A DNA stretch of 64,000 nucleotides from DAIDKA01 sp035943195 (GCA_035943195.1 DASZCK010000066.1:1-64000); one strand, 5' to 3'. Positions 7,659-17,205 are shown, numbered from the stretch's first letter. Notes: a model not told the origin generated them from the letters alone. Numbers and translations are program-made.

Positions 7659-9701
7659 ATGAACGCTGAACCGACGCCATCTGCGACAGTCGCGAGCTAC
7701 TACCGGGTTGACGACCTGCTGATTGATGTCCGTTCGCGCAAGGTCACTCGTAACGACGTCGATCTGGCGATTGCCGGATTGTCCTTCGACTTGCTGCTAG
7801 CGCTGGTTCGGGCTGCGCCGGATCTCGTTTCATTCGATGCACTGCTAGACCAGGTATGGCCCGGGGTTGTGGTCGGTCCGGATGTAGTCACTCAGCGTGT
7901 CAAGTTGCTGCGCCAGGCCCTCAGCGACAGTGCGGAGGATCCGCGGTACATCCTGGTCGTGCGCGGGCACGGTTACCGAATGCCAATTGGGGTAGTGCCG
8001 CTGGCGTCGGCATCGTGTGCGGTGGTAACTACGCATTCGAAGGTGGCAGAGAGCCGCTCGGTTCCGGCGGCGGCTGCTTCTGATGATGAACCTTCAGCAG
8101 CTGCCACGTGTTCAGTGGTGCAGAACCGACGCTGGCTGCTGGTGGCCACAGTGGTACTGATCATCGGGGCAGCAGGCTTGTGGTGGGGCGTTGAATACGC
8201 CCGCAACCGCGCCGTGAAAAATCCCTTGCAGGCCTCAATCGCAGTGATTCCATTCGCCAACCTGACCGGGGATCCGTCCAAGGAATACCTAAGCGACGGG
8301 TTGGCGGAGGAAATGATTCATGCATTGGCGCAGGTGCCAGGTTTGAAGGTCCCGGCCCGTACTTCCTCGTTTGCCTACAAGGGACGGAACATCGACATCC
8401 GCGGGATCGCGCAGGATCTGGGAGTTAGCACGATCCTGGAGGGAAGCGTGCAAAGTGCCGGGGCCCATATCCGAATTACCGCTCAGCTGGTGGATGCGCA
8501 AAGCGGCTATCAGATCTGGTCGCAAAGCTACGACCGGCAATTCGGCGACATCTTCAAATTGGAGGATGAGCTTGCCGGCGCCGTCGTGCAGGCGTTCAGG
8601 ACCAGCCTCAGGGTAAATCTGCCGGACTCCACCCCGCGCCGGTCTCCCACCCAGAACCTGGACGCATACCAGTTCTACCTGCAGGCACAGTCAATCGTAA
8701 ATGGAGCGCCGCAAAGTTACCTGGCTGCCATTGCGCTGTACGACGAGGCATTGACTCATGACCCTAAGTTCGCGCGCGCGCTCGAAGGACGGGCGTTCAT
8801 GCGAACGGCACTGGTCTGGCAAGGATATCCCCTGGCTCATGGATTCGTGGACGCCCAGCAGGACGCCGAGCTGGCTTTGATGCTGGATCCAAGCCTGGCC
8901 GAAGCGAAGGCAGTATTGGGCACATTGAATGCGTTACGTAGTGATTGGCATCAGGCTGAGGCTGATTTTCTTTCGGCGATCGCCGCGGATCCGACGGATG
9001 GAGTTCTACGGGTCCAGTACGCGGGATCCGTGCTGCTGCCAACAGGCCAGCTGCGCAAAGCACATGCCGAGGCGGTTGATGGTCAACGGCTGGCACCAGG
9101 CAGTGGATTTACGGCGTCAATACTCGCTCTTGTCGACCAGGCAATGGGCCGAAGTCAGGACGCATTGAAATTTGCTGACCTGTCGATCGACCGGGGTGCC
9201 GCTCCGACCGAACGCGAAGCGGTATTCGCGATTGCCGCGGCGCGTCGTGGGGACTACAAACAAGCAGCTGATCACGCCGTAAAGACCTTACCGTCCGCGC
9301 TGCTCGCCAGCGGTGGTGCCGAAATGGTGCGGTTGGCCTGTTCTGCGCTCGGCGACCCGACGCAGCAGCCAGCTGCGCTGCATGCGCTCGATGGACTCAC
9401 CCAGGCGGCGGCCTGGAAGAATGCAGACTCTTTAGGTAGGCAGTTCGTGCTCTATCTCTTCGCAAAGTTTAGTGCGCTCGAGAGCCTCAATAATGAGATG
9501 TACCAGATGTTTCCCGCCGGTGGCACGACTGGCCCTGATATCGTCGCTGTCGGAAGTCTGTGGTTGCCGGAAATGCGTGCGTTCCGCCAAGATCCCCGAT
9601 TCAAAGCGCTGGTGTCGCGGCTAAAGATGACTGACTACTGGACTGAATATGGACCGCCGGATGGCTGCGATCTGAAGGACACCGAGCTGGTGTGCCGATG
9701 A
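7659..9701 (+). CDS. CadC-like membrane-anchored transcriptional regulator with TolB-like and TPR domains, copy 1
   Basis: The protein has 680 residues. The N-terminal 110 residues are an OmpR/PhoB-type winged helix (YRVDDLLIDVRSRKVTRNDV, then VWPGVVVGPDVVTQRVKLLR and RGHGYRM). A proline/alanine-rich linker leads to one membrane segment at about 155-175 (LLVATVVLIIGAAGLWWGVE). The periplasmic part begins with a TolB/FlgO-like domain (IAVIPFANLTGDPSKEYLSD, SFAYKGRNIDIRGIAQDLGV, ILEGSVQSAG) and continues with TPR-like helices. The C-terminus is PDGCDLKDTELVCR, with two cysteines shared by all three intact paralogues. There is no phosphorylation domain. It is divergent from the copy 1 operon, which it probably controls in response to a periplasmic signal. 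Confidence 0.88.
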   Translation: MNAEPTPSATVASYYRVDDLLIDVRSRKVTRNDVDLAIAGLSFDLLLALVRAAPDLVSFDALLDQVWPGVVVGPDVVTQRVKLLRQALSDSAEDPRYILVVRGHGYRMPIGVVPLASASCAVVTTHSKVAESRSVPAAAASDDEPSAAATCSVVQNRRWLLVATVVLIIGAAGLWWGVEYARNRAVKNPLQASIAVIPFANLTGDPSKEYLSDGLAEEMIHALAQVPGLKVPARTSSFAYKGRNIDIRGIAQDLGVSTILEGSVQSAGAHIRITAQLVDAQSGYQIWSQSYDRQFGDIFKLEDELAGAVVQAFRTSLRVNLPDSTPRRSPTQNLDAYQFYLQAQSIVNGAPQSYLAAIALYDEALTHDPKFARALEGRAFMRTALVWQGYPLAHGFVDAQQDAELALMLDPSLAEAKAVLGTLNALRSDWHQAEADFLSAIAADPTDGVLRVQYAGSVLLPTGQLRKAHAEAVDGQRLAPGSGFTASILALVDQAMGRSQDALKFADLSIDRGAAPTEREAVFAIAAARRGDYKQAADHAVKTLPSALLASGGAEMVRLACSALGDPTQQPAALHALDGLTQAAAWKNADSLGRQFVLYLFAKFSALESLNNEMYQMFPAGGTTGPDIVAVGSLWLPEMRAFRQDPRFKALVSRLKMTDYWTEYGPPDGCDLKDTELVCR

Positions 9702-9772
9702 AGCGCGCCATGGTCCCGTCGCCGATCGTGCACGACGGCATTAGCGAGACTTCTATCCTACTTGCGCTTAGC

Positions 9773-10110
9773 TCAGTCGGCCCGGTTCGCGCAATGAGGA
9801 CAGTGGCGCGCCCTAAGCGCGATGCGGTCCGCCACGATCAGGCCGCCGCACTGTTCGCAGCAGGCCACAAAGGCCTGACACAGCAGCTCGCCGCGTGATA
9901 GGTTCGCCATTGCCTGTCGGTTGCTCGGCGCCCCTGCCTGTGGCAGCGCGCCGACCAGGCTGCACACGCTGGCAAGGAGGGAGCTTTCCTCCTGCAGTTT
10001 CGGCGAGCGCATGAAGAAGGCGCCTGTTGCGGAGATTTTCCGCGCGGTCGCGATACGGCAAAGCCGTGCTCTTGCATATATTCGCGGTACCTCATTTAGA
10101 TAGATGTGTT
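9773..10110 (-). pseudogene. FlhC-like relic C (in-frame deletion, lost N-terminus)
   Basis: The reading frame keeps FFMRSPKLQEESSLLASVCS and LSRGELLCQAF, then skips about 34 residues directly to the zinc domain (CCEQCG...CPHCANRAD). The missing block is the segment EVYRELVADPRISFEHLVFL plus about 14 residues of the intact gene at 26983. Toward the 5' end the frame is lost near RIATARKISATG, where the intact protein reads SRPRGKSPQQ. Both CxxC pairs survive, so decay is recent or the fragment is retained. It follows the regulator at 7659-9701 in convergent orientation. Confidence 0.7.
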
Positions 10111-10288
10111 CAGATTGGGTATTCATACCCGCAGCAGCCCGGGTAATCCCGGAAGCCCTTTTCCAAGTCAGATTGGGGCGCACCAAGACCAGTCAGTAGC
10201 ATTGCGCCAGCAAGGCCGTCGCGAGCATCAAATCGGCTCGCCCCGCCGATGATCAATGGTGCGACATGGCTACTCCGCGCGGCGTCGG

Positions 10289-10750
10289 CTATTGACAGGA
10301 CTTGCCGTGATCCGGGCGATTGCCGTGGGCCTTGGCGTCGGCTTCCGACATATAGGCGCCGGCCTTGGTTTTCCCGTAATAGCGGTCCCCGGGGCAGTGA
10401 TAGACATTGCTGGCCGTATTCACCCACACCTGACCCGGGCCACCGCCAGGTGCCGCGGCGCGCGTGGGTGCCGGCGTCGGCGCCGATTTTGCTGCCGGAA
10501 CGGCCGGCGCGGTTGTTGCAGGGGGCGTCTCTGCCTGCGCAGCTGTGGAGGTCGCCGCAGCCGCCGCATACCATGTCTGCACACCCTTGTGGCCGCGGCA
10601 GGCACCCTTCTTCGTCGCTGTCGAGGTGAAAGAGCCGTCCTTGCACAGACCCGTCGTGCCGCTTGGTGCGCTGGCTGGAGCCTGGCTCCAGGCGCCGCCG
10701 GCAAATGCCAGGCCTGCGACTGCAATCGCCATTTGAATAATTTGTCGCAC
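10289..10750 (-). CDS. Secreted DUF3761-type protein
   Basis: The protein has 153 residues from a GTG at 10750, preceded by a strong ribosome site (ggaggaag, ending 4 bases before). A signal peptide is visible (MAIAVAGLAFAGGAWSQA). After it comes the short DUF3761 motif (TGLCKDGSFTSTATKKGACR, GHKGVQTWY), an Ala/Pro/Thr-rich low-complexity linker, and a C-terminal block GQVWVNTASNVYHCPGDRYY. That block ends in a conserved-looking HGKSC and is common in small exported proteins. Cysteines in both blocks could form disulfides in the periplasm. It is the last gene of a three-gene minus-strand run with yidB-like and psiF-like genes. Function unknown. Confidence 0.75.
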   Translation of the reverse strand: MRQIIQMAIAVAGLAFAGGAWSQAPASAPSGTTGLCKDGSFTSTATKKGACRGHKGVQTWYAAAAATSTAAQAETPPATTAPAVPAAKSAPTPAPTRAAAPGGGPGQVWVNTASNVYHCPGDRYYGKTKAGAYMSEADAKAHGNRPDHGKSCQ

Positions 10751-10770
10751 GAAACTTCCTCCCGATTTGC

Positions 10771-11106
10771 TCAACCCGTCTGGACCGCACCGCTGGGCGT
10801 CATCTGATTAATCGCCTGAGGCAGCACCTGGGACAACTTCTGTGCCAGCTCCTGCGGGTTCACTCCGATCTTGGCGGCGAGCGCACTGATCATCTCCGGT
10901 CCGAAGGCCTGATGGATTTGACTGGGCGAGATCGGCAGGTTCTGCTGCTCCGCACTCACCCATGACCTGACGGTCGGTCCCATGCCCTGCTGTTCCATTT
11001 GCGCGACAATGCCCTGAACGCCGCCGTGCTTCTGGATGAGCTCGTTGACGACCGTCGCCATCTCTCCGCCCACCAGTCCACCGAGCATTCCATCCAGTAA
11101 TCCCAT
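10771..11106 (-). CDS. YidB-family (DUF937) protein
   Basis: The protein has 111 residues. It begins MGLLDGMLGGLVGG, the usual start of the YidB/DUF937 family, and includes GPTVRSWVSAEQQNLPISPS, then IHQAFGPEMISALAAKIGVN, then LAQKLSQVLPQAINQMTPSG. These match the family's duplicated helical hairpin in which a W-[IV]-S-x-G/E-x-N-P/L-I pattern recurs. It has no signal peptide, so it is probably cytosolic. The ATG at 11106 has the ribosome site aaggagat upstream. Function is not known for the family. It sits between the psiF-like and DUF3761 genes in the same direction. Confidence 0.85.
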   Translation of the reverse strand: MGLLDGMLGGLVGGEMATVVNELIQKHGGVQGIVAQMEQQGMGPTVRSWVSAEQQNLPISPSQIHQAFGPEMISALAAKIGVNPQELAQKLSQVLPQAINQMTPSGAVQTG

Positions 11107-11133
11107 AACTCCATCTCCTTTACGGACGATTCG

Positions 11134-11451
11134 TTATGAACCGCTCAGGCAGCTCTTCATGAACGCTTTGCGGTCATCGCCCGTCAAGGACTTTGAGCTG
11201 GCGGTGGCGTTACAGGTCTTCATCTTCTGCTGTTGGCTGTTCTTTGCAGAGGCGGCGGGTGCCGCGCTCAGGCACGTCTTCATGAAAGCCTTGCGATCGT
11301 CTCCGGTCAGATTCTTCGTCTTCGCATCCGCGTTGCAGGTCGTCATCTTTTGCTGCTGGGAGTTGTCGGCCAGCGCGCTGCCAGTGACGCCAAGCAATCC
11401 CAGCGTCGCAATGAGCGTCAGGTGAACCCGGATGGGGTGATTGAAAGACAT
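11134..11451 (-). CDS. psiF: PsiF-repeat secreted protein
   Basis: The protein has 105 residues from the ATG at 11451, preceded by gggaggt. A signal peptide (VHLTLIATLGLLGVTGSALA) is followed by two near-identical PsiF repeats, each of the form NSQQQKMTTCNADAKTKNLT then GDDRKAFMKTCLS. Each repeat has two cysteines, so two disulfides are likely in the periplasm. E. coli PsiF is phosphate-starvation inducible but of unknown function. I see no clear Pho box upstream. It is the first gene of the three-gene run ending at 10289. Confidence 0.85.
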   Translation of the reverse strand: MSFNHPIRVHLTLIATLGLLGVTGSALADNSQQQKMTTCNADAKTKNLTGDDRKAFMKTCLSAAPAASAKNSQQQKMKTCNATASSKSLTGDDRKAFMKSCLSGS

Positions 11452-11881
11452 AGCTCGGACCTCCCTTTTGAATCGCCGGGGGCCGATTATGGACTCGACC
11501 ATCACACGTCTCAATCCCGATCGTTCGCGTTTGGTATTGCATTTGGGATGTGGAAGTGACCAACAACTGCCCGGCCAATCCGGGAAGCCGACGATCTCAG
11601 TAAACCGGGCGTCAGCCCGGGTCAGGCGCCGGCAGTGCATGTTCTTTCATGAAGTCGGTATTCAGGTAGCGGGCTGGGGCCGGCTGTGTGTCGGCGCGCT
11701 TCTGGATTGCTGCACCGCTCGTAGCACATCCGTCGGAAAGGGACGCCTGAGTTTGTGAACTGCGGGACGGTGCCTGCTGTACACGTTCGTCCCCTGCACG
11801 TTCCGCGCGCCGGATGCACCAGGCTCTAGCGGAGGTGGCGGGACACGAAGAATCAAATGAATGAGCTCGTGCTCCCCGGTT

Positions 11882-12280
11882 TCAGTCACCCCTACTCGCG
11901 CAATGCAGGCAGCGCCGCGCCTTAAACGAGATGCGCTCGCCCACGGTAAGAGCGCCGCAATCCTCGCAGCCTGCCAACGTCAGCTCCTCTCCTTGGGTCA
12001 GCGCGCTGACCCGAAATACCAGATGCTCGAAACTGATGTGCGGATTGGAGATCAGGTCATGGTAGACCTCGAACACCTGACAGAGCACCGCGCCGCGTGA
12101 CAGGTTGGCCAGTGCCTGCCGGCTGACCGGCGCGTCTGTGTGCGGCAGTGCACCGAGCAGACTGCACAGGCTGGCCAGCAACGAACTTTCCTCCTTGTGC
12201 TGCGGCGAGCGGATAAAGAAGGTGCATTGCTGCGGCGACTTGCCCCGCGGCCGTGATACGGCAGTGCCGGGTTCATGCAA
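11882..12280 (-). pseudogene. FlhC-like copy D, N-terminally truncated but open
   Basis: The 132-residue frame is uninterrupted. It matches the last about 130 residues of the intact FlhC-like protein (26983-27528), from EPGTAVSRPRGKSPQQ through the zinc domain GCEDCG...CLHCASRGD. It lacks the first about 48 residues, which hold the DNA-binding-like block (ARTQTIRAWTGLSDDRIRKM). Sequence drift from the intact copy is moderate (for example NPHISFEHLVFRVSAL), so it may have been kept under selection. It could encode a dominant-negative or zinc-domain-only product. The AT-rich block upstream (12300-12350) is shared with relics B and E. Confidence 0.6.
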
Positions 12281-12698
12281 ATAGGCTCTATAAAGTTTGT
12301 AGATGTGTTCAGGTTGTGGCCGAGTTAACAGTCACATAAGATATTGATTAATAATGAAATCCTGACGTAAATCCGCAGTCTCGACGAAAACCGAGGATTC
12401 GTCGGTGATCCGGCTTTCGAGCAGTTTCAGAGCGCACCCCGTGGGACGTTGCAATGAAGCGCATTCCGGGTCAGCAGAGCGAGCCGCAAGATATCTTGAT
12501 GCGTCATCGCCAGCCACTCAATGACACGTTAGCTTGCCGTCGTTTAGCTCGCATTCATCCGATGGACCGTATTTTTACCAGTACCGCCTGGGCCCCCGAC
12601 ACGTCACCGGCGCCTGGAAGCGCCGGGACGGATTCCGGACGTGGACGCGTCTGTCGCTTGGGCCTCGGGCAGTAGCGCCGAACTCGCAGTCGAGGCCT
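12281..12698. other. Intergenic region with shared repeat block
   Basis: The first 70 bases (gatgtgttcaggttg, then gttaacagtcacataagata) match the region upstream of relics B and E. A further block near 12367-12420 (aaatccgcagtctcgacg, then gtcggtgatccggctttc) is recognisably similar to 391-445 beside relic A. The rest, to 12698, has no convincing gene; short open frames there lack family resemblance or a ribosome site. Confidence 0.45.
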
Positions 12699-13523
12699 TC
12701 ACGGCGCCGCGACAGTGATTTTCCCATTAACAGTGGGGTTGCGGTCATTCTCGCAGTTGTAGGCGATCATCCGATCCTGATTCGTAACGCGCGCGTAGTG
12801 CAGCGATACGTGCCAGGGGTGCGTAAACCGCAGCGGGTCTTCAATGGTCAGGTCGTCCTGCAGGGAATCCTTGCCGACCTTGCGCAGGCGTTCCGTGAAG
12901 TGTGCCTGCTCACTTAGGTCTGCAACGGTTCCGGGATAGGGGGCTATGGGACTCACGGGTCCCGGCGTGCGTTCGATGGTATCGATGACCAGTGTGGCAC
13001 CGTCCCAGTGGCCGATGGAGTCTCCCATTGGCGTGGGCCACAGGTCCTCTTTCGGCGGGTGCGCCCGCCCATCTGTATAGACGTGCCTTACTCCGCCGTC
13101 TGGATATAGCAGCAGCGTTTCCTCCGGCGTGACCACCACCTGAAACACAGCCAGTGACTCCATCGCAGCCGGAAACCCGGTCACCCCGCAATACTTGAGG
13201 GCCGCGATCGCTGCCGCGAGACCTCCATGGTCCTTCATGGCGCTCATTGCGCGCAGATACTTCCGTTCCCACACAGGGTTGTATGGTGGCTTGGCCAGGA
13301 GTCTGCTGTGAGTGAAAGCTGCTTCTGTAAACGGGCATATCGAAGTGCCCGACGGCGCGAATGCACCGTTCAGTGGTGTTGGGACAGAATGGTCACCCTC
13401 CCAAAGTCCAGTCCAGTTCGGCAGCCTGGCAAACGCCCGCACGCGCAGTGCGGATTCTGGGTCGGCGTACGCCTGCGAAGCCAGCGTCGCGACGACGAGC
13501 AGGATCAGAGTTCGCTTGTTCAT
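12699..13523 (-). CDS. Secreted DWTGxWE-family protein, copy 2
   Basis: The protein has 274 residues. The start ATG at 13523 overlaps the DUF6152 stop (ATGA). A signal peptide (MNKRTLILLVVATLASQAYA) precedes ALRVRAFARLPNWTGLWEGD. The middle contains KPPYNPVWERKY and CGVTGFPAAME, then the core TPEETLLLYPDGGVRHVYTD and MGDSIGHWDGATLVIDTIER. The tail has DPLRFTHPWHVSLHYARV and CENDRNPTVNGK. Two cysteines and the KPPYNPxW block are shared with copies 4 and 5 but absent from copy 1. Function unknown; inferred to act with its DUF6152 partner outside the inner membrane. Confidence 0.87.
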   Translation of the reverse strand: MNKRTLILLVVATLASQAYADPESALRVRAFARLPNWTGLWEGDHSVPTPLNGAFAPSGTSICPFTEAAFTHSRLLAKPPYNPVWERKYLRAMSAMKDHGGLAAAIAALKYCGVTGFPAAMESLAVFQVVVTPEETLLLYPDGGVRHVYTDGRAHPPKEDLWPTPMGDSIGHWDGATLVIDTIERTPGPVSPIAPYPGTVADLSEQAHFTERLRKVGKDSLQDDLTIEDPLRFTHPWHVSLHYARVTNQDRMIAYNCENDRNPTVNGKITVAAP

Positions 13524-13963
13524 TTGCTTCGCCCCGGGAAGGCGTGTGTGATGGACTCACCGTTGGACCCGACGGCCGAAACGAAACTACCCGTACTCGT
13601 GCCGTCCCGCGCGGGGTTGATGACCAGGGTCACCTTGTCACCGGGTTTGAACATTCCCGGCCGGTGACCCTGGCGGTACTCCTCACCGGGCGATCCCAGT
13701 TCGATGCTCCATTCGGTGGCCGGGCTGTGCCCGGGGACGAGCACTTGGATGAAGCAGTGCGGATTGGTCCACTGGAACTCCTTGACCTCGCCATGCAGCG
13801 TCACAGTCCGCTGTTTGTCCCACATCGCATAAGAATGGTGCGCTGCGCAAGGGGTTATGATGAGTAGCGCGGCTACACCCGTGATCAGCCCTCGTACACC
13901 GTTTGTCGATAGGGGACGGAGCTTGCATGCCGGATACTTGCGACGTCGCTGGTGGCTATCCAC
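13520..13963 (-). CDS. DUF6152 family secreted protein, copy 2
   Basis: The protein has 147 residues from a GTG at 13963, chosen because gaggagg lies 7 bases upstream; a longer frame to 14035 has no such site. A long basic N-region is followed by the hydrophobic core GLITGVAALLIITPCAAHHS. The DUF6152 body then reads YAMWDKQRTVTLHGEVKEFQ, WTNPHCFIQVLVPG, WSIELGSPGEEYRQGHRPGM and PGDKVTLVINPARDG. Pairing, overlap and divergent placement relative to the regulator at 14069 are the same as in copy 1, with about 105 bases between the starts. Confidence 0.87.
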   Translation of the reverse strand: MDSHQRRRKYPACKLRPLSTNGVRGLITGVAALLIITPCAAHHSYAMWDKQRTVTLHGEVKEFQWTNPHCFIQVLVPGHSPATEWSIELGSPGEEYRQGHRPGMFKPGDKVTLVINPARDGTSTGSFVSAVGSNGESITHAFPGRSK

Positions 13964-14068
13964 GTTGTGGCCTCCTCGAAAGGTTGGAACATGAAGGCAC
14001 AGTGGCGTTTGCCGTGCGGCCGCGCATGAAGGCATGCTGAATTCGAACGAATTGACGATAAAGATTCG

Positions 14069-16144
14069 ATGAAGGATATGAACGTCGGGCCAATACCGTC
14101 TGCTGCACCAGGCCCAGCTGTCTATCGGGTCGACGATCTGCTGATCGATACAGGCCTGCGCCGGGTCACTCGGGACGGCGTCGAGCTACCGATCACGAGC
14201 CTTTCATTCGAGCTCTTGATTGCACTGATTCGTGCGGCGCCACACCTGCTGTCGGTCGACGCGCTTATGGACGGCGTCTGGCCCGGAGTCGTCGTCAGCC
14301 CCGAAACGGTCATTCAGCGGGTTAGGCTGCTGCGCCAGTCACTGGCCGATAGCGCTGATAGCCCTCGCTACATCGCGGCTGTTCGCGGCCATGGATATCG
14401 CATGGTGGCTACGTCGATTCAGGTCGATGTCCCGGTACAAGGCGTGGCCGCCGCACCGTCGCTGGACGTGCCAGTTGCCGTCCTACCCGCTGACGACCCT
14501 GTCGCGCCAGCGGCCAAGGCGAGCCATTTTCGCTGGCGCGGCGTCGCCGTTGCCCTGGCGCTGCTGCTCGGCGTGTGCCTATGGCTGGTGGCTCCGCCGC
14601 GTCTGCATCACGGATCGGCTCCGGTCCAACGCCTCGACAGTTCCGCGCCGCTCGGACGAGACTCCTTGGCCGTGTTGCCGTTTTCCGACCTGAACGCCGA
14701 AGCAGGCAAAGATCACTTGGGCGACGGGATGGCGGAAGCGTTGATCAATTCCCTGGCTACAGTTCCTGGCCTGAAGATCTTGGCGCGCACCTCTTCATTC
14801 GCCTACGAGGGGCGCGATGCCGACATCCGGCAAATCGCAGCTGATCTGCGGGCAGGAACCATCCTGCAGGGTAGCGTGCGCAGCACCGGGGAGAGGATTC
14901 GCGTCAGCGCCCGGCTCGTGGATATGAACAGCGGAGCCGAGCTCTGGTCGCAAACCTATGATCGGCGGTTCGCGGAAGTCTTCAAGCTGCAGGACGACAT
15001 GGCCGCCGACGTCGTGAATGCCATGCATGGGTATCTCGGTGCCACACTGCCCTCGCCAGCCGCGCGAACGCCACCGACTCAGGATTTCGAAGCCTATCAG
15101 CTGTATCTGCGGGCAGAGGCAGTGGGCAAGGGAACATCAGAATCGGAACACCTGGCGCAGGTACTGATCGACCAGGCGCTGGCACGTGATCCGAACTTCG
15201 CGGCAGCCCTGGCATACCGTGCGTTTATGGCGGGCGGCGGTGCGGCGCTGGGCTATGAGGTCCCTGCGTCGGAGCTGGTGGTGGGGGAGCGGGACGCCAA
15301 GCGGGCGCTTGCGATCAGCCCCGGCCTGCCCGAGGCGTATGCCAGCCTCGGTCTGATCAATGCCGTTCGTGGGAACTGGATCGCTGCTGATGAGAACTAC
15401 CGCATGGCGCTGGCCGCCGCACCGACCAACCTGTCGATCCGCGGCCTGTACAGCCTGATCGTGTTAAGGCCGACTGGCCGAGTGCACCAGGCATACGGCG
15501 TGCTGGACGAGTCTCACCGCCTGAATCCTGCGGACGGCTACACCATCCATGAGCTTGCGCTGACCAACTCGCTGCTCGGCAATGACGCAGAGGCCCTTAA
15601 ATTCATGCACCTGCACGATGAACTTGGCGGGGGGGGCCAGAGGATTGGAAATGTTCTGGTGTATGCCCGTGCCGCGGCCCACAGCGGGCACCTTCAGGAG
15701 GCAGCGGATATTGTGGCACCCGGCGTTCCGGAATCCCTGAGTGTCGCGCTTGGCGTCCCGGTCACGAAGACTTTCTATTCCGCATTGGCGGACCCCACAA
15801 AAAAGCCTGCGGCCCGCCAGATGATCTTAAAGCTGTTACCCGCCGTCGAATCGCCGGGTGTGGAGGGCCAGGTGCGAGGCTTCTTCATGCAGGCTTTGAC
15901 GATGCTGGATGCGCTCGACCCCGCGTACGAACTCGCAAACCGCTCCATAGATGAGGGTCTGCGCGCGGGCGAGATCGGGAGCCACATCTATCTGGCGGAC
16001 TTCTGGCTTGCGGAAATGCGTCCATTTCGCCGGGATCCGCGCTTCCAGGCGTTGGTGACGCGCCTGAAGATGATCGACTACTGGAAGCAATATGGCCCCC
16101 CGGACGGATGCGACCTGCAGAACAGCCAGCTGGTTTGTCGTTGA
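14069..16144 (+). CDS. CadC-like membrane-anchored transcriptional regulator with TolB-like and TPR domains, copy 2
   Basis: The protein has 691 residues. The winged helix covers about residues 10-115 (YRVDDLLIDTGLRRVTRDGV, VWPGVVVSPETVIQRVRLLR, RGHGYRMVA). One membrane segment follows at about 155-175 (GVAVALALLLGVCLWLVAPP). The periplasmic region has the TolB-like part (LAVLPFSDLNAEAGKDHLGD, SFAYEGRDADIRQIAADLRA, ILQGSVRSTGERIRVSARLV), then TPR-like helices, then the conserved end RDPRFQALVTRLKMIDYWKQ and PDGCDLQNSQLVCR. It is divergent from the copy 2 operon. Its 3' end is convergent with copy 3 (16306), so it could influence either pair; the divergent one is more likely. Confidence 0.88.
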   Translation: MKDMNVGPIPSAAPGPAVYRVDDLLIDTGLRRVTRDGVELPITSLSFELLIALIRAAPHLLSVDALMDGVWPGVVVSPETVIQRVRLLRQSLADSADSPRYIAAVRGHGYRMVATSIQVDVPVQGVAAAPSLDVPVAVLPADDPVAPAAKASHFRWRGVAVALALLLGVCLWLVAPPRLHHGSAPVQRLDSSAPLGRDSLAVLPFSDLNAEAGKDHLGDGMAEALINSLATVPGLKILARTSSFAYEGRDADIRQIAADLRAGTILQGSVRSTGERIRVSARLVDMNSGAELWSQTYDRRFAEVFKLQDDMAADVVNAMHGYLGATLPSPAARTPPTQDFEAYQLYLRAEAVGKGTSESEHLAQVLIDQALARDPNFAAALAYRAFMAGGGAALGYEVPASELVVGERDAKRALAISPGLPEAYASLGLINAVRGNWIAADENYRMALAAAPTNLSIRGLYSLIVLRPTGRVHQAYGVLDESHRLNPADGYTIHELALTNSLLGNDAEALKFMHLHDELGGGGQRIGNVLVYARAAAHSGHLQEAADIVAPGVPESLSVALGVPVTKTFYSALADPTKKPAARQMILKLLPAVESPGVEGQVRGFFMQALTMLDALDPAYELANRSIDEGLRAGEIGSHIYLADFWLAEMRPFRRDPRFQALVTRLKMIDYWKQYGPPDGCDLQNSQLVCR

Positions 16145-16305
16145 AGCGGGGCATGATCCCCTCACCGATAGTGAACGAGGGCATCGGCGAGCCGTTGGCG
16201 TCCTTGAGGTCCGCACCCATCCGGCGAGGTCATTTGCGTCACTACTCCACGCCTTCAGGCACTTCGGCAGCGACTGAAGGCAACGTTCCCGAAGAGCAGT
16301 GGCGT

Positions 16306-17205
16306 TCAGGGCGGCGCAACGATGAACTTGCCGTTGACACTGGGGTTTCGGTCATGCTCGCACCCGTTCATGATCAGGCGGTCTACGTCCTTCACACGCG
16401 CATAGTGAATCGTGACCTGCCAAGGGCGTGTAAACCGCAGCGGATCCTCGATGGTCATCCGATTCTCGAGGGTGTCGGCATCGATGCGTCGCAGGCGCTC
16501 CGTAAAATGGGCCTGTTCACTCAGTTCTGCGATGCCGGGAAGGAGGGGCACAAGCGCCGGAGTCAAAATGGAGCCGGGTTCGCGGGCGATGGTGTCGATG
16601 ACCAGAGTGTCCCCATCCCACCGGCCGATGGAGTCCCCCATCGACGTGGGCCACAGATCCGCAGGCTTGGGATGCGGGCGGTCAGTGTAGATATGGCGCA
16701 CGTCTCCGCCCGTGTCCACAAACAGCGTTTGTTCCGGACTCAACACCAGCTCGAAGAGGATGTCCGAGTAGGGTATCTCCATAATGGCCGGAAAGCCGGG
16801 ACTGGCAACGGGCCGCCCATCCTGACAACCGCTCGCTGTCGGCGCGACAGAAATGAAGACGTCGATCAGGTTCTTGGCGGCGGCAACCGGAAAGCCGTGT
16901 GGGGCGTATTTCTGCTGGGCCGCTGCGGTATAGGGCGGCTTGCCCCAAAGCTTCGGCACCGGCGGAGGGAATGCGTCCGAGCCTGCCGTCTCCCAGATGC
17001 CAGTCCAGTCCGGCAGCGTCGCGAAGCTGCGCGCCCGCGCGGCGGCTGCAGTTGATGCGGCTGTCGGCGCCGCAGCGGCTCCGGTACCGCGGACCTGGGC
17101 AATGACAGGCTGTTCCGCGGTGCCGGTCGCATGGGCCGGAGCATTGGCGAGCAGGGCAATGACCGGGACCGCGGCCGTGATCGCGCGCAATTTCCCCGGC
17201 TTCAT
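16306..17205 (-). CDS. Secreted DWTGxWE-family protein, copy 3
   Basis: The protein has 299 residues, the longest copy. The start ATG at 17205 overlaps the DUF6152 stop. A signal peptide (LRAITAAVPVIALLANAPAHA region) precedes an Ala-rich stretch and FATLPDWTGIWETAGSD. The middle has WGKPPYTAAAQQKYAPHG and SGCQDGRPVASPGFPAIMEI. The core is SPEQTLFVDTGGDVRHIYTD and MGDSIGRWDGDTLVIDTIAR. The tail is DPLRFTRPWQVTIHYARVKD and CEHDRNPSVNGK. Unlike copies 1, 2 and 4 its operon no longer has a functional divergent regulator beside it: only a relic lies upstream at 17.9-18.1 kb. Confidence 0.87.
   Translation of the reverse strand: MKPGKLRAITAAVPVIALLANAPAHATGTAEQPVIAQVRGTGAAAAPTAASTAAAARARSFATLPDWTGIWETAGSDAFPPPVPKLWGKPPYTAAAQQKYAPHGFPVAAAKNLIDVFISVAPTASGCQDGRPVASPGFPAIMEIPYSDILFELVLSPEQTLFVDTGGDVRHIYTDRPHPKPADLWPTSMGDSIGRWDGDTLVIDTIAREPGSILTPALVPLLPGIAELSEQAHFTERLRRIDADTLENRMTIEDPLRFTRPWQVTIHYARVKDVDRLIMNGCEHDRNPSVNGKFIVAPP

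Noticed and set aside
12332..12517. 61-codon minus-strand frame upstream of FlhC-like copy D as a possible flhD partner
   Set aside because: The sequence has no clear FlhD resemblance and the matching region beside relic A does not preserve the frame.
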